A stretch of 64,000 nt of DNA from Zygnema cylindricum (GCA_037447655.1 JBBHKE010003432.1:1-64000), one strand, 5' to 3'. Shown: positions 25,550 through 37,315, counted from the stretch's first letter. Numbers and translations are program-made. Notes: a model not told the origin generated them from the letters alone.

Positions 25550-26545
25550 AAGTCGAGGCAATCTGCCTCTAACTCCTCTCTTCAGCTCCCACACTTGTCG
25601 CAGTCACTTAAGGTTGAAGAGGGAGCTAGAGCCATGGCTGCCTATGCTGTTTAGAGATAGAGAGACAGGTGGTAGATTTTGGTAAATTTACCAAAATATA
25701 CTTGACGAACCCAGGATTTGATCCTGGTACCTACCGTCCGTCAAATCAGAAATAGACAGTCTTTATCCTATATTCTAAGATCGGTGCTGAGATATATAGG
25801 GTTTGATAGATAATTAAATCTGTACGACTAGATGAAATCATTTAACGGCGCGAACCAACATGCAACATAGACATTATGAAGACGTATGTACGCCGTACAA
25901 TACTTTTTGAAATAAGTATCGCGCATTTGTTTCGACGGCGAAACAAATACCGCACATTGATTTTCGACGGCTAAAATCGAATGTCGGTCTTAATCGGACG
26001 GCCATGATAGGCGCCCGTATCGCGGAATAGGCGTTTTTGGCGTTTTTTGGTTAGCGCCACGTCAAGCGCCACGTGGCACAACGTCATTGGTTTAAGGCGT
26101 CTACGGAAAATAAGGGAGCTAATCCGGATACGTCAGGCGTCAACATTTCGGCCATGCGTACGATGGCGGTACATAAAGTACATCGGCACCTGTACTTTTA
26201 TGTATGACCCAGTAATCTTATTGGTGCAGTACTCTAGTAGTATTGGGTTTAGAGAGAGATTTAGGACTTAGAAATTTTGGTAGGTAGATCCTCTCTCCAA
26301 AAGAGCTCTTGTACAAAAAAGGTCAACTTTGACCCTTCATAACTTACTGCTCAGGGGAGCAAATTCAGTGATTCTTTTTGCAATCGACTCAAGGGAGTCT
26401 TGCCTTCACAAGGGTGAAGGTTGTCAAAGTTTTTATCTGCCATGGTGGCAGTTATTCTTGCTGAAAGACAAAGGGATCAGAGTTATCCTTGAGGCTTCGT
26501 GTGATCTGCCTACTTTGAGGACCTTGGAGGTCTCAGAGCTGTAAG
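25550..26545 (+). mobile_element. Copia LTR and leader, copy alpha
   Basis: Matches 43480-44330 (+) and 28385-29160 (-) over several blocks. These are the gccatggc region, an antisense tRNA-like B-box segment, gacggcc, gccacgtggca, a gtacatcg..tgtac block, an aggactta block, and the hairpin leader ending in gag. Two short stem-loops at 26348-26361 and 26386-26399 are conserved in all copies. An ORF, MTLHNLLLRGANSVILFA..., spans 26329-26544 and stops just before the gag ATG at 26549. LTR ends (TG..CA) and the primer-binding site could not be fixed. Confidence 0.65.
25713..25723 (-). promoter_or_regulatory. tRNA-like B-box in LTR alpha (antisense)
   Basis: On the - strand the sequence ggatcaaatcc sits in a 7-bp stem (ccaggat/atcctgg). 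It resembles the T-arm/B-box of a tRNA. The A-box is not clear in this copy. Confidence 0.4.
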
Positions 26546-26548
26546 TTA

Positions 26549-26810
26549 TGGGCCCACCCTCTAGTTTACCCATATTTAATGGAGCAGGCTTCATATATTG
26601 GGAAAGTATGATGATAGGGGCTCTATATGAAAAGAGGTTTTGGGGGATAGTAGGCGTACGAGTGAGGTGTCCATCCACTTCAGCCATTCCTCTAGGGTTT
26701 AGGGGAGGCAGGTTTACCAAAATAGCAGATCCAATTCCTCTGGAGGATTCGGAGGATGGGGAGAGCATTTTGATGGAAAATGGGAAAGATAAGGAGAAAG
26801 TTACACGATA
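26549..26810 (+). pseudogene. Copia gag N-terminus
   Basis: It starts MGPPSSLPIFNGAGFIYW, followed by a hydrophobic stretch and EKRFWGIV. This fits the N-terminal copia gag pattern (P.F.G.NY..W...M...L....LW..V). It follows the leader of copy alpha by four bases, is cut at about 26810, and abuts the opposite-strand element beginning at 26822. Confidence 0.65.
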
Positions 26811-26821
26811 GCAACACCTAT

Positions 26822-28384
26822 CGCAACCAGTTCAGCGTTCATGTCACATATTCGGAGGAATGAGAACATCCTCTTCCTTCTAACTTCCACTTAGTTTTGT
26901 CATTATCGAAGCTAAACACTTGACTTCTAAACACTCTCAAATTAGACAAATCTGGTTTTTTGCCGGTCCACCTCTCATATGGAGTTCCATTTTTATTAGC
27001 TGAAGTTAGAATCCTATTTTTGATGAAGTTTGCATAATTCATAGTTTCCGCCCAAAACTGCAAGCCTATCCTCTTATGAGTTAGCATACTTCTTGACATA
27101 TCACCAAGTGTTATATTTAGTCTTTCGGCTACTCAATTTTGCTCCAGATTATTGGGAACGGTTTTTTGATGATTGAATTCTTTTATTTATTAAAAACTCT
27201 TTGAACTGATTTGAGGTGTATTCCCCCCCATTATCACTTCTTACTTCTTTTATGGAGGTCTCATGAAGTTTCTCACTCCAAACTTTATATTCCTTAAAGT
27301 ACCGCAACACTTCTAACTTATGATTAATGAAGTATACCTTAGTATATTTAGACCAGTCATCGGTGATGGTCAGCATATACCTTTTCCCACTTTGTGAGAG
27401 ATATCTCGCTGGTCCCCACACATCTGTGTATACAAGCTCTAAGACCTTCTCTCTCTTATAAATGGCAACCTTTGGGAAAGGAAGTCTATAGATCTTCCCT
27501 TGTGCTCAACCACTACATTCATCTACCATGTCAGATTCCTCAAATTTTATCCCATCCAGTATTCCCTTGGTCTTCATTTCTCTTAATCTATCTCGATGCA
27601 CATGTCCAAGTCTCTTATGCCACGACATAATATCACTTACACAAGAGTAGAGGGCACCATTCTTTTCTTTGCAAAGTCCAATTCTGAACATTTTTTGGCT
27701 ACCCTTTTCAGCTATGAAATAGACCTCACCATCAAAAGTAACAATGACATTCCTTTCTTAGTGTTTGTGACCAAATCTTTCTCATCTAAGATAGCTGTAG
27801 AGATCATATTTTTGCTAAGTTGTGGTATATATAGCACATTTGAAAGAGTGACAATGGAGACTTTCCCTTCAACTATGACCTTTAGATCCACTGATCCTAC
27901 AAGATTTGTAGTCACAAATCTACCATCCCCGAATTCTATCTAAACCATGGGGATCTTCCTCAACTTTGTAAACCACCTTTTGTCTTTGCACATATGCATA
28001 GATGCTCCCGAATCGATGATCCATCCTTCCTCCGCAGGTTCCTTCTTACCTCCAAATGCACATTTTTGATTTCTTGGTATTTCCACTTCATTATCTCCTT
28101 TCTTAATATGAAGAAGCTCCTCCATCTCCTTTGTTTTGCTGTTCACCTTCCCGTATTTGATACTTAATTCTTCCAATCCGGTGCAATCAGCAATGTAATG
28201 TCCCGTTGTTCTGCAAAAGTGACAAACGCTTGTCTTTGGAGCTCCCATTTCTTGTTCAATTGGTTGTCCTCCTCCTTTTCCCTTATACATAACACTTGAA
28301 CTATCCTTTATGGCCACCGTAGGTGGTGGGCCCATAACCTGAAATCCTGTGGGCTCCGTTGCCCCACAGAATTCACAGTTCACA
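26822..28384 (-). pseudogene. Ty1/copia gag-pol, inverted element beta
   Basis: Reading on the - strand from 28384: a short gag start (MGPPPTVA) is fused by an internal deletion to an intact zinc knuckle, CHFCRTTGHYIADC. Next come the protease, WIIDSGASMHMC, and GAG-pre-integrase, WHKRLGHVHRDRLREMK. The integrase core follows with VYTDVWGPARYLSQSGKRYM, TDDWSK and EVRSDNGGEYTS, so the first two Asp of the DDE triad are visible. After a degraded gap come HKRIGLQFWAETMNYANF and KPDLSNLRVFRSQVF. Stops and shifts break the frame at about 27150, 27500 and 27700. RT and RNase H are missing, cut at 26822. Confidence 0.85.
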
Positions 28385-29160
28385 AATAGCCACTAAGATA
28401 GCATCAACCCACTTTGGTTTCCCCAATAATAACTGACACCCTGGCAGGCAATGACTCTGAACAGTCTCATCTTTGCGAGGAGAAGACTCCCTTGAGTTTG
28501 ACGCAAAAAGAATCACTAAATTTGCTCCCTTGAGCAATTAGTTATCGCTGGCCAAAGACGACCTATTTATACATAAGGTCACCTGGAGAGAGGCGCCTCA
28601 AATTTTACTAAGTCCTAGTCTGCCTACTCTCAGCTATCTATTACTACACCCTAGTCAAATAGGAACATTAGATAGTACAAAAAGGTACAGTGGCCGATGT
28701 ACTTATTGTACGGCCTTTGTACGACATGGCCTTCAAAGTGACGCCTGTTAAATTGGGAGCCATGGTTCTTCCTCCCATATTCTCTAATATCCAATAGTGT
28801 GACGCCACGAGGAATTGCGTGATGCTACCTCCAAAGGCCGTCAAAATCTCATTCCGAGTGGCGGCTGCAACTACGGCCGTCCGATCAATTAAATTTACAC
28901 GGTTCAGATTCGCGTTCGTGCATGAATTGTTTCACATGCGTCTCGTAGTCAATTTGGTGTGAATTTGCTGTCGTGTCAGAGTTTAAATACATATCACATT
29001 TAATGAGTTCATCGTTGCGTTGACGGCTTAATGGTTAATGCGTCCCGTTATATGTCGGTAGGACAGGTTCAAATCTGGTGAAGGGCGACATTTTTGTAAA
29101 AATTCCCTCTACTTCAGTCTACCTCCTTTCTGAATAGCGCGGCAGCCATGGCGTGTCTTT
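28385..29160 (-). mobile_element. Copia LTR and leader, copy beta
   Basis: Reverse-oriented copy of the LTR/leader seen at 25550 and 43480, lying upstream of element beta in the expected place. The hairpin ttgctc-cctt-gagcaa (28522-28537) is perfect. The second (28485-28498) keeps four of five pairs. The leader ORF is again open and ends AICEL then stop (near 28382) shortly before the gag start. The distal part carries a tRNA-like module (29021-29091). Confidence 0.65.
29021..29091 (+). promoter_or_regulatory. tRNA-like A/B-box module in LTR beta
   Basis: An A-box-like cggcttaatgg (29024-29034) and a B-box-like ggttcaaatct (29066-29076) have tRNA-like spacing. Acceptor and T stems are poor, so this is not a functional tRNA gene. 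It may be a tRNA-derived (SINE-like) segment built into the LTR, running antisense to the element. Confidence 0.5.
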
Positions 29161-29388
29161 CATTCTCTCTCTCTCTCTCGTTAGAGACAAAACTAAAATA
29201 GAGAGAAGATATAAATTACCTTTTTCAACTGTTCACATCAATAGTAGCACAAATTGCCCAAATTTGAAGATGGAGGGTTATTTTCCTCACATATGTAATT
29301 CAAAGGGAGTTTTGTCACAAGAAGCTAAAGTAATATAGTTAGTAGTATATAATAATAGTCATAATAGTATTATTAATAATATAACAAT

Positions 29389-30420
29389 TAGTATGTACTA
29401 GTTCTTTGATTAAAAATATAGTTTGCCTTGAGGATGACATCTCCCCACAATGAGATGTTATGATTGACGAAATGGAACGCCATCCTCATTATTTCTTGTA
29501 AAGTACCAATCTTTTTTTCGATTACTCCATTAGATTTGGAATAATAAGGCGATGTGAATTGTTTTTTTAACCCTTTCTCCTTATAATACCCCTCGATTTG
29601 AATGAAGTTCCCTCCATTATTTGAGCAAATGGCTTTTAGTTTCCTATGGCACTCTCTTTTGACAAACACATGCCACTCAACAAAAGTCTCTTAAACATCA
29701 AGTTTCCTTTTTATAATTAGAAAACCAAAAAAATGTTGAATAATGATCCACAATTACCATAACCTACCATTTCCATCCAATGCTTTCCGACCTAATGTGG
29801 GTATAGATTCACGTGGAGGAGCTCCAATGGATGTTGAGCCAATTGCAAAAAAACTCAAACTATTGTTGAGGTTATTTTGGAGGAAATGCACTCTCAGGTT
29901 GCCAACCTTCTCCTACCATTTTTGACGCCATCTAGAACTCCCTCCTTGTCTACCCACGCTCGGACCCCCTCTTTGTCTACCCCCTCTTGGACCCCCTCCT
30001 TGTCTACCCCCTCTTGGACCCCCTTCTTATCTACCCTTTCTTGGACCCCCTCCTTGGCTACCTCCTCTTCCATGAAAGTAATTCATTGGCAATAACCAAA
30101 TTCGAGGCTCTCGAGCTTGGAGAGATTTTTGAAAACCTGATGTTGTTGCTCTAAGCACAATATTCTATTAAGAATTATTTTCCCTCGCGAATAAAGTCTA
30201 CTTGAGATGACTCCATTTGTATGGCAATGCGTTGATGAACCTTAACACTTTATCCACTCTTATTATTGTTAAGTACTTGGTGGACATTATCATTGAACCG
30301 CTTCACCGCATCATTGACTCATTTGTTCGGTTTCCTCTTGAATTGTATAAAATCGAAGGAAAAATATTGGTCTTAGTTTTGGATTTTTTTCTCGAAAGCT
30401 AAATACATTTAATTTAATTC
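29389..30420 (-). pseudogene. Another Ty1/copia remnant with RGG-type gag
   Basis: On the - strand, about 30400-30200 reads a gag-like segment (DAVKRFNDNVHQVLNNN, then FINALPYKWSHL after a shift). The next part, 30080-29900, is a Gly/Arg/Pro-rich repeat. From 29669 comes integrase: WHVFVKRECHRKLKAICSNN, then FTSPYYSKSNGVIE, TLQEIMRMAFHFV and LWGDVILKANYIFNQR. The expected catalytic Asp in SDNGG is Asn here, and a stretch between gag and integrase is deleted. It is a different lineage from element beta and closer to 45390-46476. Confidence 0.7.
29900..30070 (-). repeat. 27-bp minisatellite encoding RGG/GGPRGGRQ
   Basis: About five units of a 27-bp repeat. On the - strand they read GGPRGGRQG-like, an arginine-glycine RNA-binding style repeat placed within the copia gag remnant. 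On the + strand the same DNA reads LSTPSWTPS, which I regard as a shadow. Confidence 0.7.
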
Positions 30421-30429
30421 GATAATGGC

Positions 30430-30868
30430 CGTAAAAAATTTCCTCTTCTAGAGAAGTCGAGTCTTGGCATGTCGATCAAAATTTTCTCCTCTCCATTCAC
30501 CTTTTTGAAAAGTCCCTTCAAAACTAACTAGGCAATAACTAGGCAAGTTATGAAGAAGTACTTTCAAGTGGGGTAAATTTTTTTATCAAAGACAACGGAC
30601 TTGTCGGGCATCTGAAACATCTCCTCCTCTCTTTTCCTTAACGATTTTCATCTAATCCACGTCATCGTTAATCACCCGTTACTCTTTCCTAGCTTTCCCT
30701 TTCTTTACCCTCATTCTTCATCAGCAAAATTGCCTCCAACCGAATTGATATTCGACTCATCATAATATTGTTGATTAAAATTCTTATTCGCTGTAGAAAT
30801 TTTCTCATGTAATTGGTGAGTGAGTTCTGTAAGTACGCTACAGTGGTGAGTGAGTTCTGTAAGTACGC
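30430..30868. other. Non-coding
   Basis: No supported gene. A 30-bp tandem duplication (tgagttctgtaagtacgctac, twice, about 30820-30868) runs into the next MITE. Confidence 0.5.
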
Positions 30869-31090
30869 TACAGCGTGTTTCGCTATTAGTATTAACATTT
30901 TTTTCGCCAGTTAAAACATCTTTTATTCGTACACTCTTTTCCAATTCTCAATTTAAGACCATTAATCGGAAGTTGATAATCTTATCTTTCAAACTCAACC
31001 GTCGGATCCAAAAGTCGACATGCATGTACGGAGAAAAGATGTTTTAAGTGGCAAAAGAAACGCTAACACTAATAAATATTCACCACTGTA
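30869..31090. mobile_element. MITE family C, copy 1 (222 bp)
   Basis: Its ends resemble tacaccgtgaatagttatt. Its inside has a second inverted pair, gccagttaaaacatctttt ... agatgttttaagtggc, also present in 36510-36728. Other shared text: caattt-aagacc and tctcaaccgtcggatcc-type words. Terminally related to families A and B. No coding. Confidence 0.7.
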
Positions 31091-31429
31091 AATATTTCGG
31101 CGGAGGCTCTCCCATTCAAAAACATTTGATCACATTGAATCGACATTGATAGATATTTTGGAAAAAATAAAACCACATTAATAAAACACCGGAATTACAT
31201 TATCCTCTCACCTCTCTTCTTTCCTTTCCTATTTCCTTCAATAACTCATTCCGTTAATAGCTACCTCAATTCACGTCCTCCCTATTTAAGCTAATCAAAG
31301 GTGGCGTGGCACATGTGAGCGTGCCTCGCCTCAAAACCCCCAAAATTCTGCCACTCGACGAATACTATGTTTGTAGACTAAAGATTGAAATTATTAAACG
31401 CCAACCTAATCGAGAAGTAATAAAAAAAT

Positions 31430-31860
31430 CTTAAACAACCATTGTACTAATGTGGAAGTTCGCAAGGACATTTCTAGAAGCAAACCAATACAACATAAAT
31501 TTTGACGAGGAGTGAAAATGCAAGCGCCATAGCGAAATCAACTCAATTTTGCGCACGTTTGATTGTTCCAATGAATCGTAACAAAGAAGACTCTTGATTG
31601 GAAAATATAACTTCATCAACATATTAGACCACAAAAAATGTCGTCGTGATGCAATTCGGAAGCCTTTTTTATCCTCCCCATTAAAATAAAACATCAGTGT
31701 TAGGAGAAACACGCCAACACCTAAAAATAAAATCGATAATATTGGAGGAAGGCATAAATTATGGAATCATAATTGGTATTGTCATCATTCAGTATGCTCG
31801 TCAACTAAAAAACCAGTTTGCACTTGACAAGTGGCAAAACTTTTTTTTTTTTTTTTTTTT
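31430..31860. repeat. Dispersed repeat family F, copy 1
   Basis: Matches 39330-39690 in order: aagactcttgattt/gg, the aaacttcatcaa/aactttatcaa block, a cgccaacacctaaaa block, a catcattcagta/cattattctgtt block, and gtcaac.gacaaaccagt. No ORF with a domain. Confidence 0.6.
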
Positions 31861-33441
31861 AAACATGATAACTGGAGATTCGTCAAGATTTTCCAAACTT
31901 TTTGGCGAAACTTCCACCGTCCGGTTTTAAATTTTCGACGCAAACGCCCCTTCTATCCAGTATCTGGCGAGTCTCCTCAACTGTCATCGAGAGGAAACTC
32001 AACTGTCATCGGGAGGAAACTTGCGAGATACTGGACGTGTCTACTGGTCCACTTGAATATAAAAAGGTATCATTATCCACGGCGGACGAGCTATGACGAC
32101 CTCACAATTGCCAAAGGCCATGTGCCTTCTTACAGGGCGGATTTGAAAGCGACGAAGAAATATAGGTAGGAGGATATCTATTTGACGACACTTTTCCTTT
32201 GTGGAAAGAACTTTGTGTATAAAACAAAATGGCGAACGATTATGTACTAGTTTTCATTTTGAAAAGGGTTTCCAAACGGTTGGTACAACGAAATGACAAG
32301 AACGTACAAATTGTGCATTTGCGTACCGCTGATTGATATTTTAGGGTGAGGTTTCATTACGGAAAAAATGCCGTTGTTTACTGAAAGCCGTATTGTTTTG
32401 TACAGCATCGTACCAAAAAAAAAAATAACAGAAAAACAAGCCTATTGAATTAGGGATTTTATTCTCCACGTTTATGGGCGTAAATGTGGACCGTTGGATG
32501 CATAATCGGATACGCAGTCGTCCGACACTTTCAGTTCGCAAGAAGTGACCCGGAGTAGGTCAATTCTAAGCGCCTGAACGAATAGCATCGTGCCTCGTGG
32601 AAAAGTGTACAAATATCCACGACGACCACGGGACCACGTTGGTACACGTCGCATATGACATGTGCCTTCCGCCAGGGCGGATGCGAGGCCACCGGAAGCC
32701 GCAAGAAAATCTTTGACGGAGGATATTGTTTCACGATTTTGCTGCCATCCACTAACCATTCTGACATTTTGTACGCTTATACAAATCTAAAGTTTCGTCC
32801 GCCATTACAGATTTTAATCAATACGTCGTCTGAGTCACCTTTTACCTTCGCTGGTACAAATATATGGTCACAATTTGCTGTCGCAGATTCTTTGAAGATT
32901 ACCATAATCTTATCCATCTATTACGTGAACAAATCAGAGTGTGCCACGCAAATAATATGTCGGTTACTGACCTGACACAATGGAACGATCGCTTCAGTAA
33001 ACGAATTTTTGATGTTTACTGAGACCGCCTAATGGAACAACGATGTTAATCTGCGTTCGTCCGTACATACGCCGTCCAAATTTTGTGATTTTAAAATCTT
33101 TTATTATACCCGGCCGGCTGAACAGGATCTTACGTGGTTCCAATCGCAATCCAACACGTATTCATTTTTTGCCTCGCTGGCACGACCTGATGGAGAAGTG
33201 ATACAAATATTAGTGCCAGTAAACGTGGCCGTACGATTACTAGGAACGCCTAATGGAGATTTACCCTAATAGATGTGGAAATTTTTCCAAAGAGATCTGA
33301 CAAACATGTGTACGGAAAAAAGTTGTCATTATAAAAGCAAATAAAAGTCAATGAATTTTTTTGTCTTTTAGAATGAAAGCACGAGTCACCGATCACTGTC
33401 AGGACACGTCATCAATTGCTAAAAACGCAAGGGGGGTTTTC
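31861..33441. other. Repeat-like, no supported gene
   Basis: Contains a duplicated 22-bp unit (ctcaactgtcatcg, about 31977 and 31998) framed by the inverted pair tccagtatct/agatactgga. Also present are two diverged copies of a catgtgccttc..cagggcgga block (32119 and 32659) and phrases related to repeat D near 33230-33270. Predicted ORFs lack domains. Confidence 0.5.
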
Positions 33442-34329
33442 TAGTGTTGTGTATCGGTAAGCATTTACCGATAACCTATATGGACCTTTTTTCGAGTTCC
33501 CGATAATCGATTTATTGGTTCGATATATCGTTATCGGTCTTATCGCCGATAGGTAACCGATAACATCGGATACTTATCGGCTATAACAACGATAACGATA
33601 ACTATCGGCGATAAATGTACGGACCGTACAGATAAATGTACGGCATGTACACTTAGCTGTACGTCTTATTCCCCGGACGTGCAGAAAGTACAGTAGCCGC
33701 CATGAAGTCTGTACGGTTTTGGTACGGATCCAATACAAACGATGTACCTTTCAAATCCGGCATCATGGCTTTGTCCCTTTATTCCTTGGGATCCACCGGA
33801 CACCTGCCACGTGTCAATCTGTCAGCTTTTTTGGCATAGGCTGCCAAAAGAGCCCATTCCTGGATGCCAGTGCTCACGCTGGCCGTCCGGTCGTACTTTT
33901 TCATTCCAAGTCGTCCGTTCGATTCCGGCGGCGCGCAGAATATTATTTTGCGTCTGTTGTACTTTGTGTCCGCCGTCCTTTTTCCGTTCCATGTTCACCA
34001 GTTTGTCTGAAAATTCCGTACGTCGCCGTAAAATATTTTTGTACAGTTAACCGGCCAGCGTTTTCTGTGCTGCGTTGCTCGTAACAAATTTTCATTTAAT
34101 AGTTACGGAACAGAATCGTGCACGTGGCATGACACGCTATATAATGTAAATAGTATAATACAATATTTAATAAGGTACTATAATATGCGTATTATATATT
34201 TTTATAGTTATCACCGATATGGAATTTGTTGGTCTCGGACCGATATATCGGTACCTCTGACCGTTCGATAACCGATAACTATCGGTATCGGCTTTATCGC
34301 GATAAGTTTTTTACCGATACACAACACTA
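33442..34329 (+). mobile_element. Non-autonomous hAT-like element, copy 2 (888 bp)
   Basis: Same ends and body as 15937-16815. Flanking octamers are gggttttc (33434-33441) and ggattttc (34330-34337), seven of eight identical. Subterminal ccgata/tatcgg words are dense at both ends. The 121- and 102-codon frames inside (33719-34084) are not conserved as proteins between copies. Confidence 0.87.
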
Positions 34330-34681
34330 GGATTTTCCCTTCTTGACTTGTAGCTCTCTGTTTCGCCATTACAATTTTGTCGTATTTAGTTTGTCGTATT
34401 TGCCGGATTATTTATACGGAATTTGTCGTATCTGGTGAACCGTATGCATGTGTTATGTCGTATTAGCTGACTTCTGTGCCCAGACGTGTTACCAATTTTT
34501 TTTGGATAGGACAGAATTTTGTACGAAATAGGTTTGAAACCGTACGAAAATCTGCCACGAAATTTTATTGACGCCATCAGTGACGTCATCTGAGGTAACG
34601 TCACTTGAGCGACAGCCGCCACGTCAGAGATAAAGTCGGTGGCACTCGAATTTGTGGTGAGAAACTGGCTCGTCCCCGTTC

Positions 34682-34800
34682 TATCTCTCCCCCAATCTCC
34701 TCTCTCTCTCTCCCTCTCTCTCTTTCTCCCCCACTCCCTCCCTCCCTCTTTCTCTCTCTCCCCCTCTCCCACTCCCCCCTGTTTCTTCTCCCTCCATTCC
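34682..34800 (+). promoter_or_regulatory. CT-rich leader upstream of the SDR start
   Basis: About 120 bases of ctctctccc-type sequence end nine bases before the ATG. It could be a pyrimidine-rich 5'UTR or core-promoter Y patch. No TATA box was identified with confidence. Confidence 0.3.
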
Positions 34801-34808
34801 CCCTTGCC

Positions 34809-37295
34809 ATGGGAAGCGAGGGTGCTGTCCGTACGGAAAGTGCCAGCTCACCAGAATCTCTGTTTTCGCTAAAAGACAAAACAGTACTTATTACTGGAGC
34901 GGCTTCCGGTCTCGGACGACATTTTGCGTTTCTGGTGTTCTTAAATTTTTTTAACCCCCTTTTGTACCCTTTTTATTATGTATTTTTTATGTGTTTTTTT
35001 TTTTCTCGCCTTGGCATGCCTTCTGTTGTGACTTTCTTTGACTTATGCTATTTTGTCGTTTTGTTATTTTGTCGTTTTGTTGGTTGTCGTTTTTTTGTCG
35101 TATCCTCTCCTTCAAGTTGTGTCCATGCTGTGTCTCCATTCTGAAATTGGCCATTTGTCGTTTTCCCCTTCTTGTTTTCTTTTTTGTCGTTTTCCCCTTT
35201 GTCATTTCCTCCGTCGTCATTCCTTGTTGTTTCCCCCTTTGTCGTTTTCTCATAATGTAGGTTTCCCTGTTGTGTCGTTTTCCCCCTTTGTCGTTTTCTC
35301 CCTTTTTTCGTTTTCCCCATTTTGTTGTTTTTTCCCTTATCTCGTTTTCTCCCTTTTGTCGTTTTCCCTTTTTGTCGTTTTCCCTCTTTTGTCGTTTTCC
35401 TTTTTTGTCGTTTTCCCTTTTTTGTCGTTTTCCTTTTTTTTCGTTTTCCCTCCCCCTCTTCTAAAAGTTCGCCCGCCACGGGGCGCGCGTGATCGCCTGC
35501 GACATCAGCGCCGCCGCTTTGGAGGCCGCGGTGGCGGAAATCAACAGCTTCGAAAAAGACAAAACGGGCGGTACGGCGCCCGGTACGGCCGTCGGCCGTA
35601 CCGTCGACGTGACGCGGTCGGAGGCCGAGCTGACGCCCTTCGTGGAGGAGGCGTGGAAACTGTACGGACGGATAGATGTGCTGGTCAACTGTGCGGGTGA
35701 GGGAGTTGACTTTTATCCCTCTTCCTATCTCTCTCCCTTTCCCTCTCCTTCTCTCCACTTCCCTCTCCCTCTCTCTCCCCCTCTCTCTCTCGCACACTCT
35801 CTCTCACACTCTTCCCTCCCTCCTCTCCCTCTCCCTCTCTCTCTCACACACATTTCCCTCCCTCTCCCTCTCTCTCTCCCCCTCTCTCTCTCTCTCACTT
35901 CCCTCCCTCTCCCTCTCCCCCCCAGGCATCGTATTTTTCGGCAGTCCTCTGGAGGAGACCGACGAGCAGTGGGAGAAGCTGATGGCCGTCAACCTTTTCG
36001 CGTATCGTCGCACGTGTAAACTTTTGGCCGTACGGATGGCGGCCGACGGAATCGGCGGCAGTATCGTCAATATCGCGTCGTGTTGCGGAAATCCCGGAGG
36101 ATGTTTGCCGCTGTTGACGGCGTACGGAACTTCGAAAGCGGCCGTACAAAAAATGACGCAACAGTGAGTAAATCCCGCGGCGCTAATCTTTTAAAGCTGT
36201 TGTACATGCTGTGACTTTTGAGGCGCGAATGGTTTAAATGTACGGTTCTAGGTTTGAATGTACGGAGACGTACGGACGATATATGTTGATGCTACTGTAC
36301 TACACGCGTGATACAACTTGAAAATTTGCACAATACGAGTTCAATACGGCATTATTGCAAATTTGCAAGATGTAGATTTTCCCGTATTTAGGGATATTGG
36401 TGAAGTTTCTCGTTGTTAAAGTGGTATTGTAAATGAAGTTGGTTATTAATGCTGATATTTTTTTCCGTACAGTCATACTTTATTCCTTTCGAAAAGCTGC
36501 ACATGTTGGTACACCGTGAATAGTTATTTGTGTTAATGTTTTTTTGCCACCTAAAACATATTTCTCCGTACACACTTGTCCGATTTTCAATTTGAGACCG
36601 CCAACCAGAAGCTGGGAATCTTTCCTTTCAATCTCAACCGTCAGATCCATAATCCGACATGTACGTACGGAGAAAAGATGTTTTAAGTGGCGGAAAAATT
36701 ATCAACACTAATAACGATACACGGTGTTGTTAACCACTTAACCTAACAACAAGTTCCACACTTCCCTTCCGATAGAAATATTCTGAATTATATAAAACCA
36801 ACACCTTTTTTTTCATTGAAATAAATCAATTATGTATAATTCGTAATATTGCTTTAATTACGTCATTATCCTGTCAACAATCATCACTCATGGATATCCA
36901 TACCCCTTTTTTTTCATGTTTTGTAAAATTAGCAAACGCTTGTAGCTTTCTTTCCCTGTTTTGGTCTAATTTTATAATTTCTAACTTAAGATTTTGAACC
37001 ACTTGTTTGTCTTATTCGAATATTTTGTTTTGACAGTCTCGCCTTAGAACTCGGGCCACTCAAAATTCGAGTCAACTCGCTGTCTCCGGGTTTCTTTGTG
37101 ACGGGAATGACGCAAGCGATGGTTGATAACGTCATCGATTTCTACAACACAAAGATTCCGGCACGTAGAATCGGTAACATAGATAAGGATCTCGACGGAC
37201 CAATGCTATTGCTCGCAAGTGACGCCGGGGCGTATATGACCGGCGCCAATTTAACAGTGGACGGAGGACTTACAGTCACGGAACTGCACCCATAG
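34809..37295 (+). CDS. Classical short-chain dehydrogenase/reductase (SDR)
   Basis: Four exons: 34809-34934, 35468-35696, 35926-36163 and 37037-37295, giving 283 codons; every junction is GT-AG and in phase (0, 1, 2). The start sits in gccATGG. Motifs are all in place: the nucleotide-binding TGAASGLG (about residues 30-37), ACD after the second strand, VNCAG (variant of NNAG), the catalytic Ser in IVNIASCCG, YGTSK (YxxxK), then RVNSLSPG and the closing TGANLTVDGG. It should be a soluble NAD(P)(H)-dependent oxidoreductase with a Rossmann fold. The substrate cannot be told from sequence. Length is normal for the family, with an extra ~20-residue N-terminal extension that does not look like a clear targeting signal. 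Introns 1 and 2 are filled with pyrimidine-rich repeats and intron 3 holds a MITE. It looks intact. Confidence 0.92.
35150..35466 (+). repeat. ttttgtcgttttccc minisatellite in SDR intron 1
   Basis: About 15 degenerate copies of a 16-17 base unit run right up to the acceptor of exon 2. Purely intronic; the 220-codon frame over it is an artefact apart from exon 2. Confidence 0.85.
35715..35922 (+). repeat. CT-rich array in SDR intron 2
   Basis: ctctccctctctctc-type sequence fills nearly the whole 229-base intron and merges with the acceptor polypyrimidine tract ending cccccccag. Confidence 0.9.
36510..36728. mobile_element. MITE family C, copy 2, in SDR intron 3
   Basis: It starts tacaccgtgaatagttatt and ends cgatacacggtgt. 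Inner inverted arms are gccacctaaaacat and atgttttaagtggc. Closely similar to 30869-31090. Confidence 0.75.
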
Positions 37296-37315
37296 GATTC
37301 GAAGGCCTCCGTTGG

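Noticed and set aside
29021-29091. Functional tRNA gene
   Set aside because: A- and B-box words are present but the acceptor stem does not pair and the T stem is poor. The same module sits inside repeated LTRs.
30689-30944. ORFs reading VAYLQNSLT twice
   Set aside because: They arise from a 30-bp tandem duplication at the edge of a MITE. No domain or codon pattern supports coding.
33719-34084. ORFs inside the hAT-like element that resemble ORFs in copies 1 and 3
   Set aside because: The similarity is DNA homology between element copies. The frames are shifted and broken between copies and show no domain.
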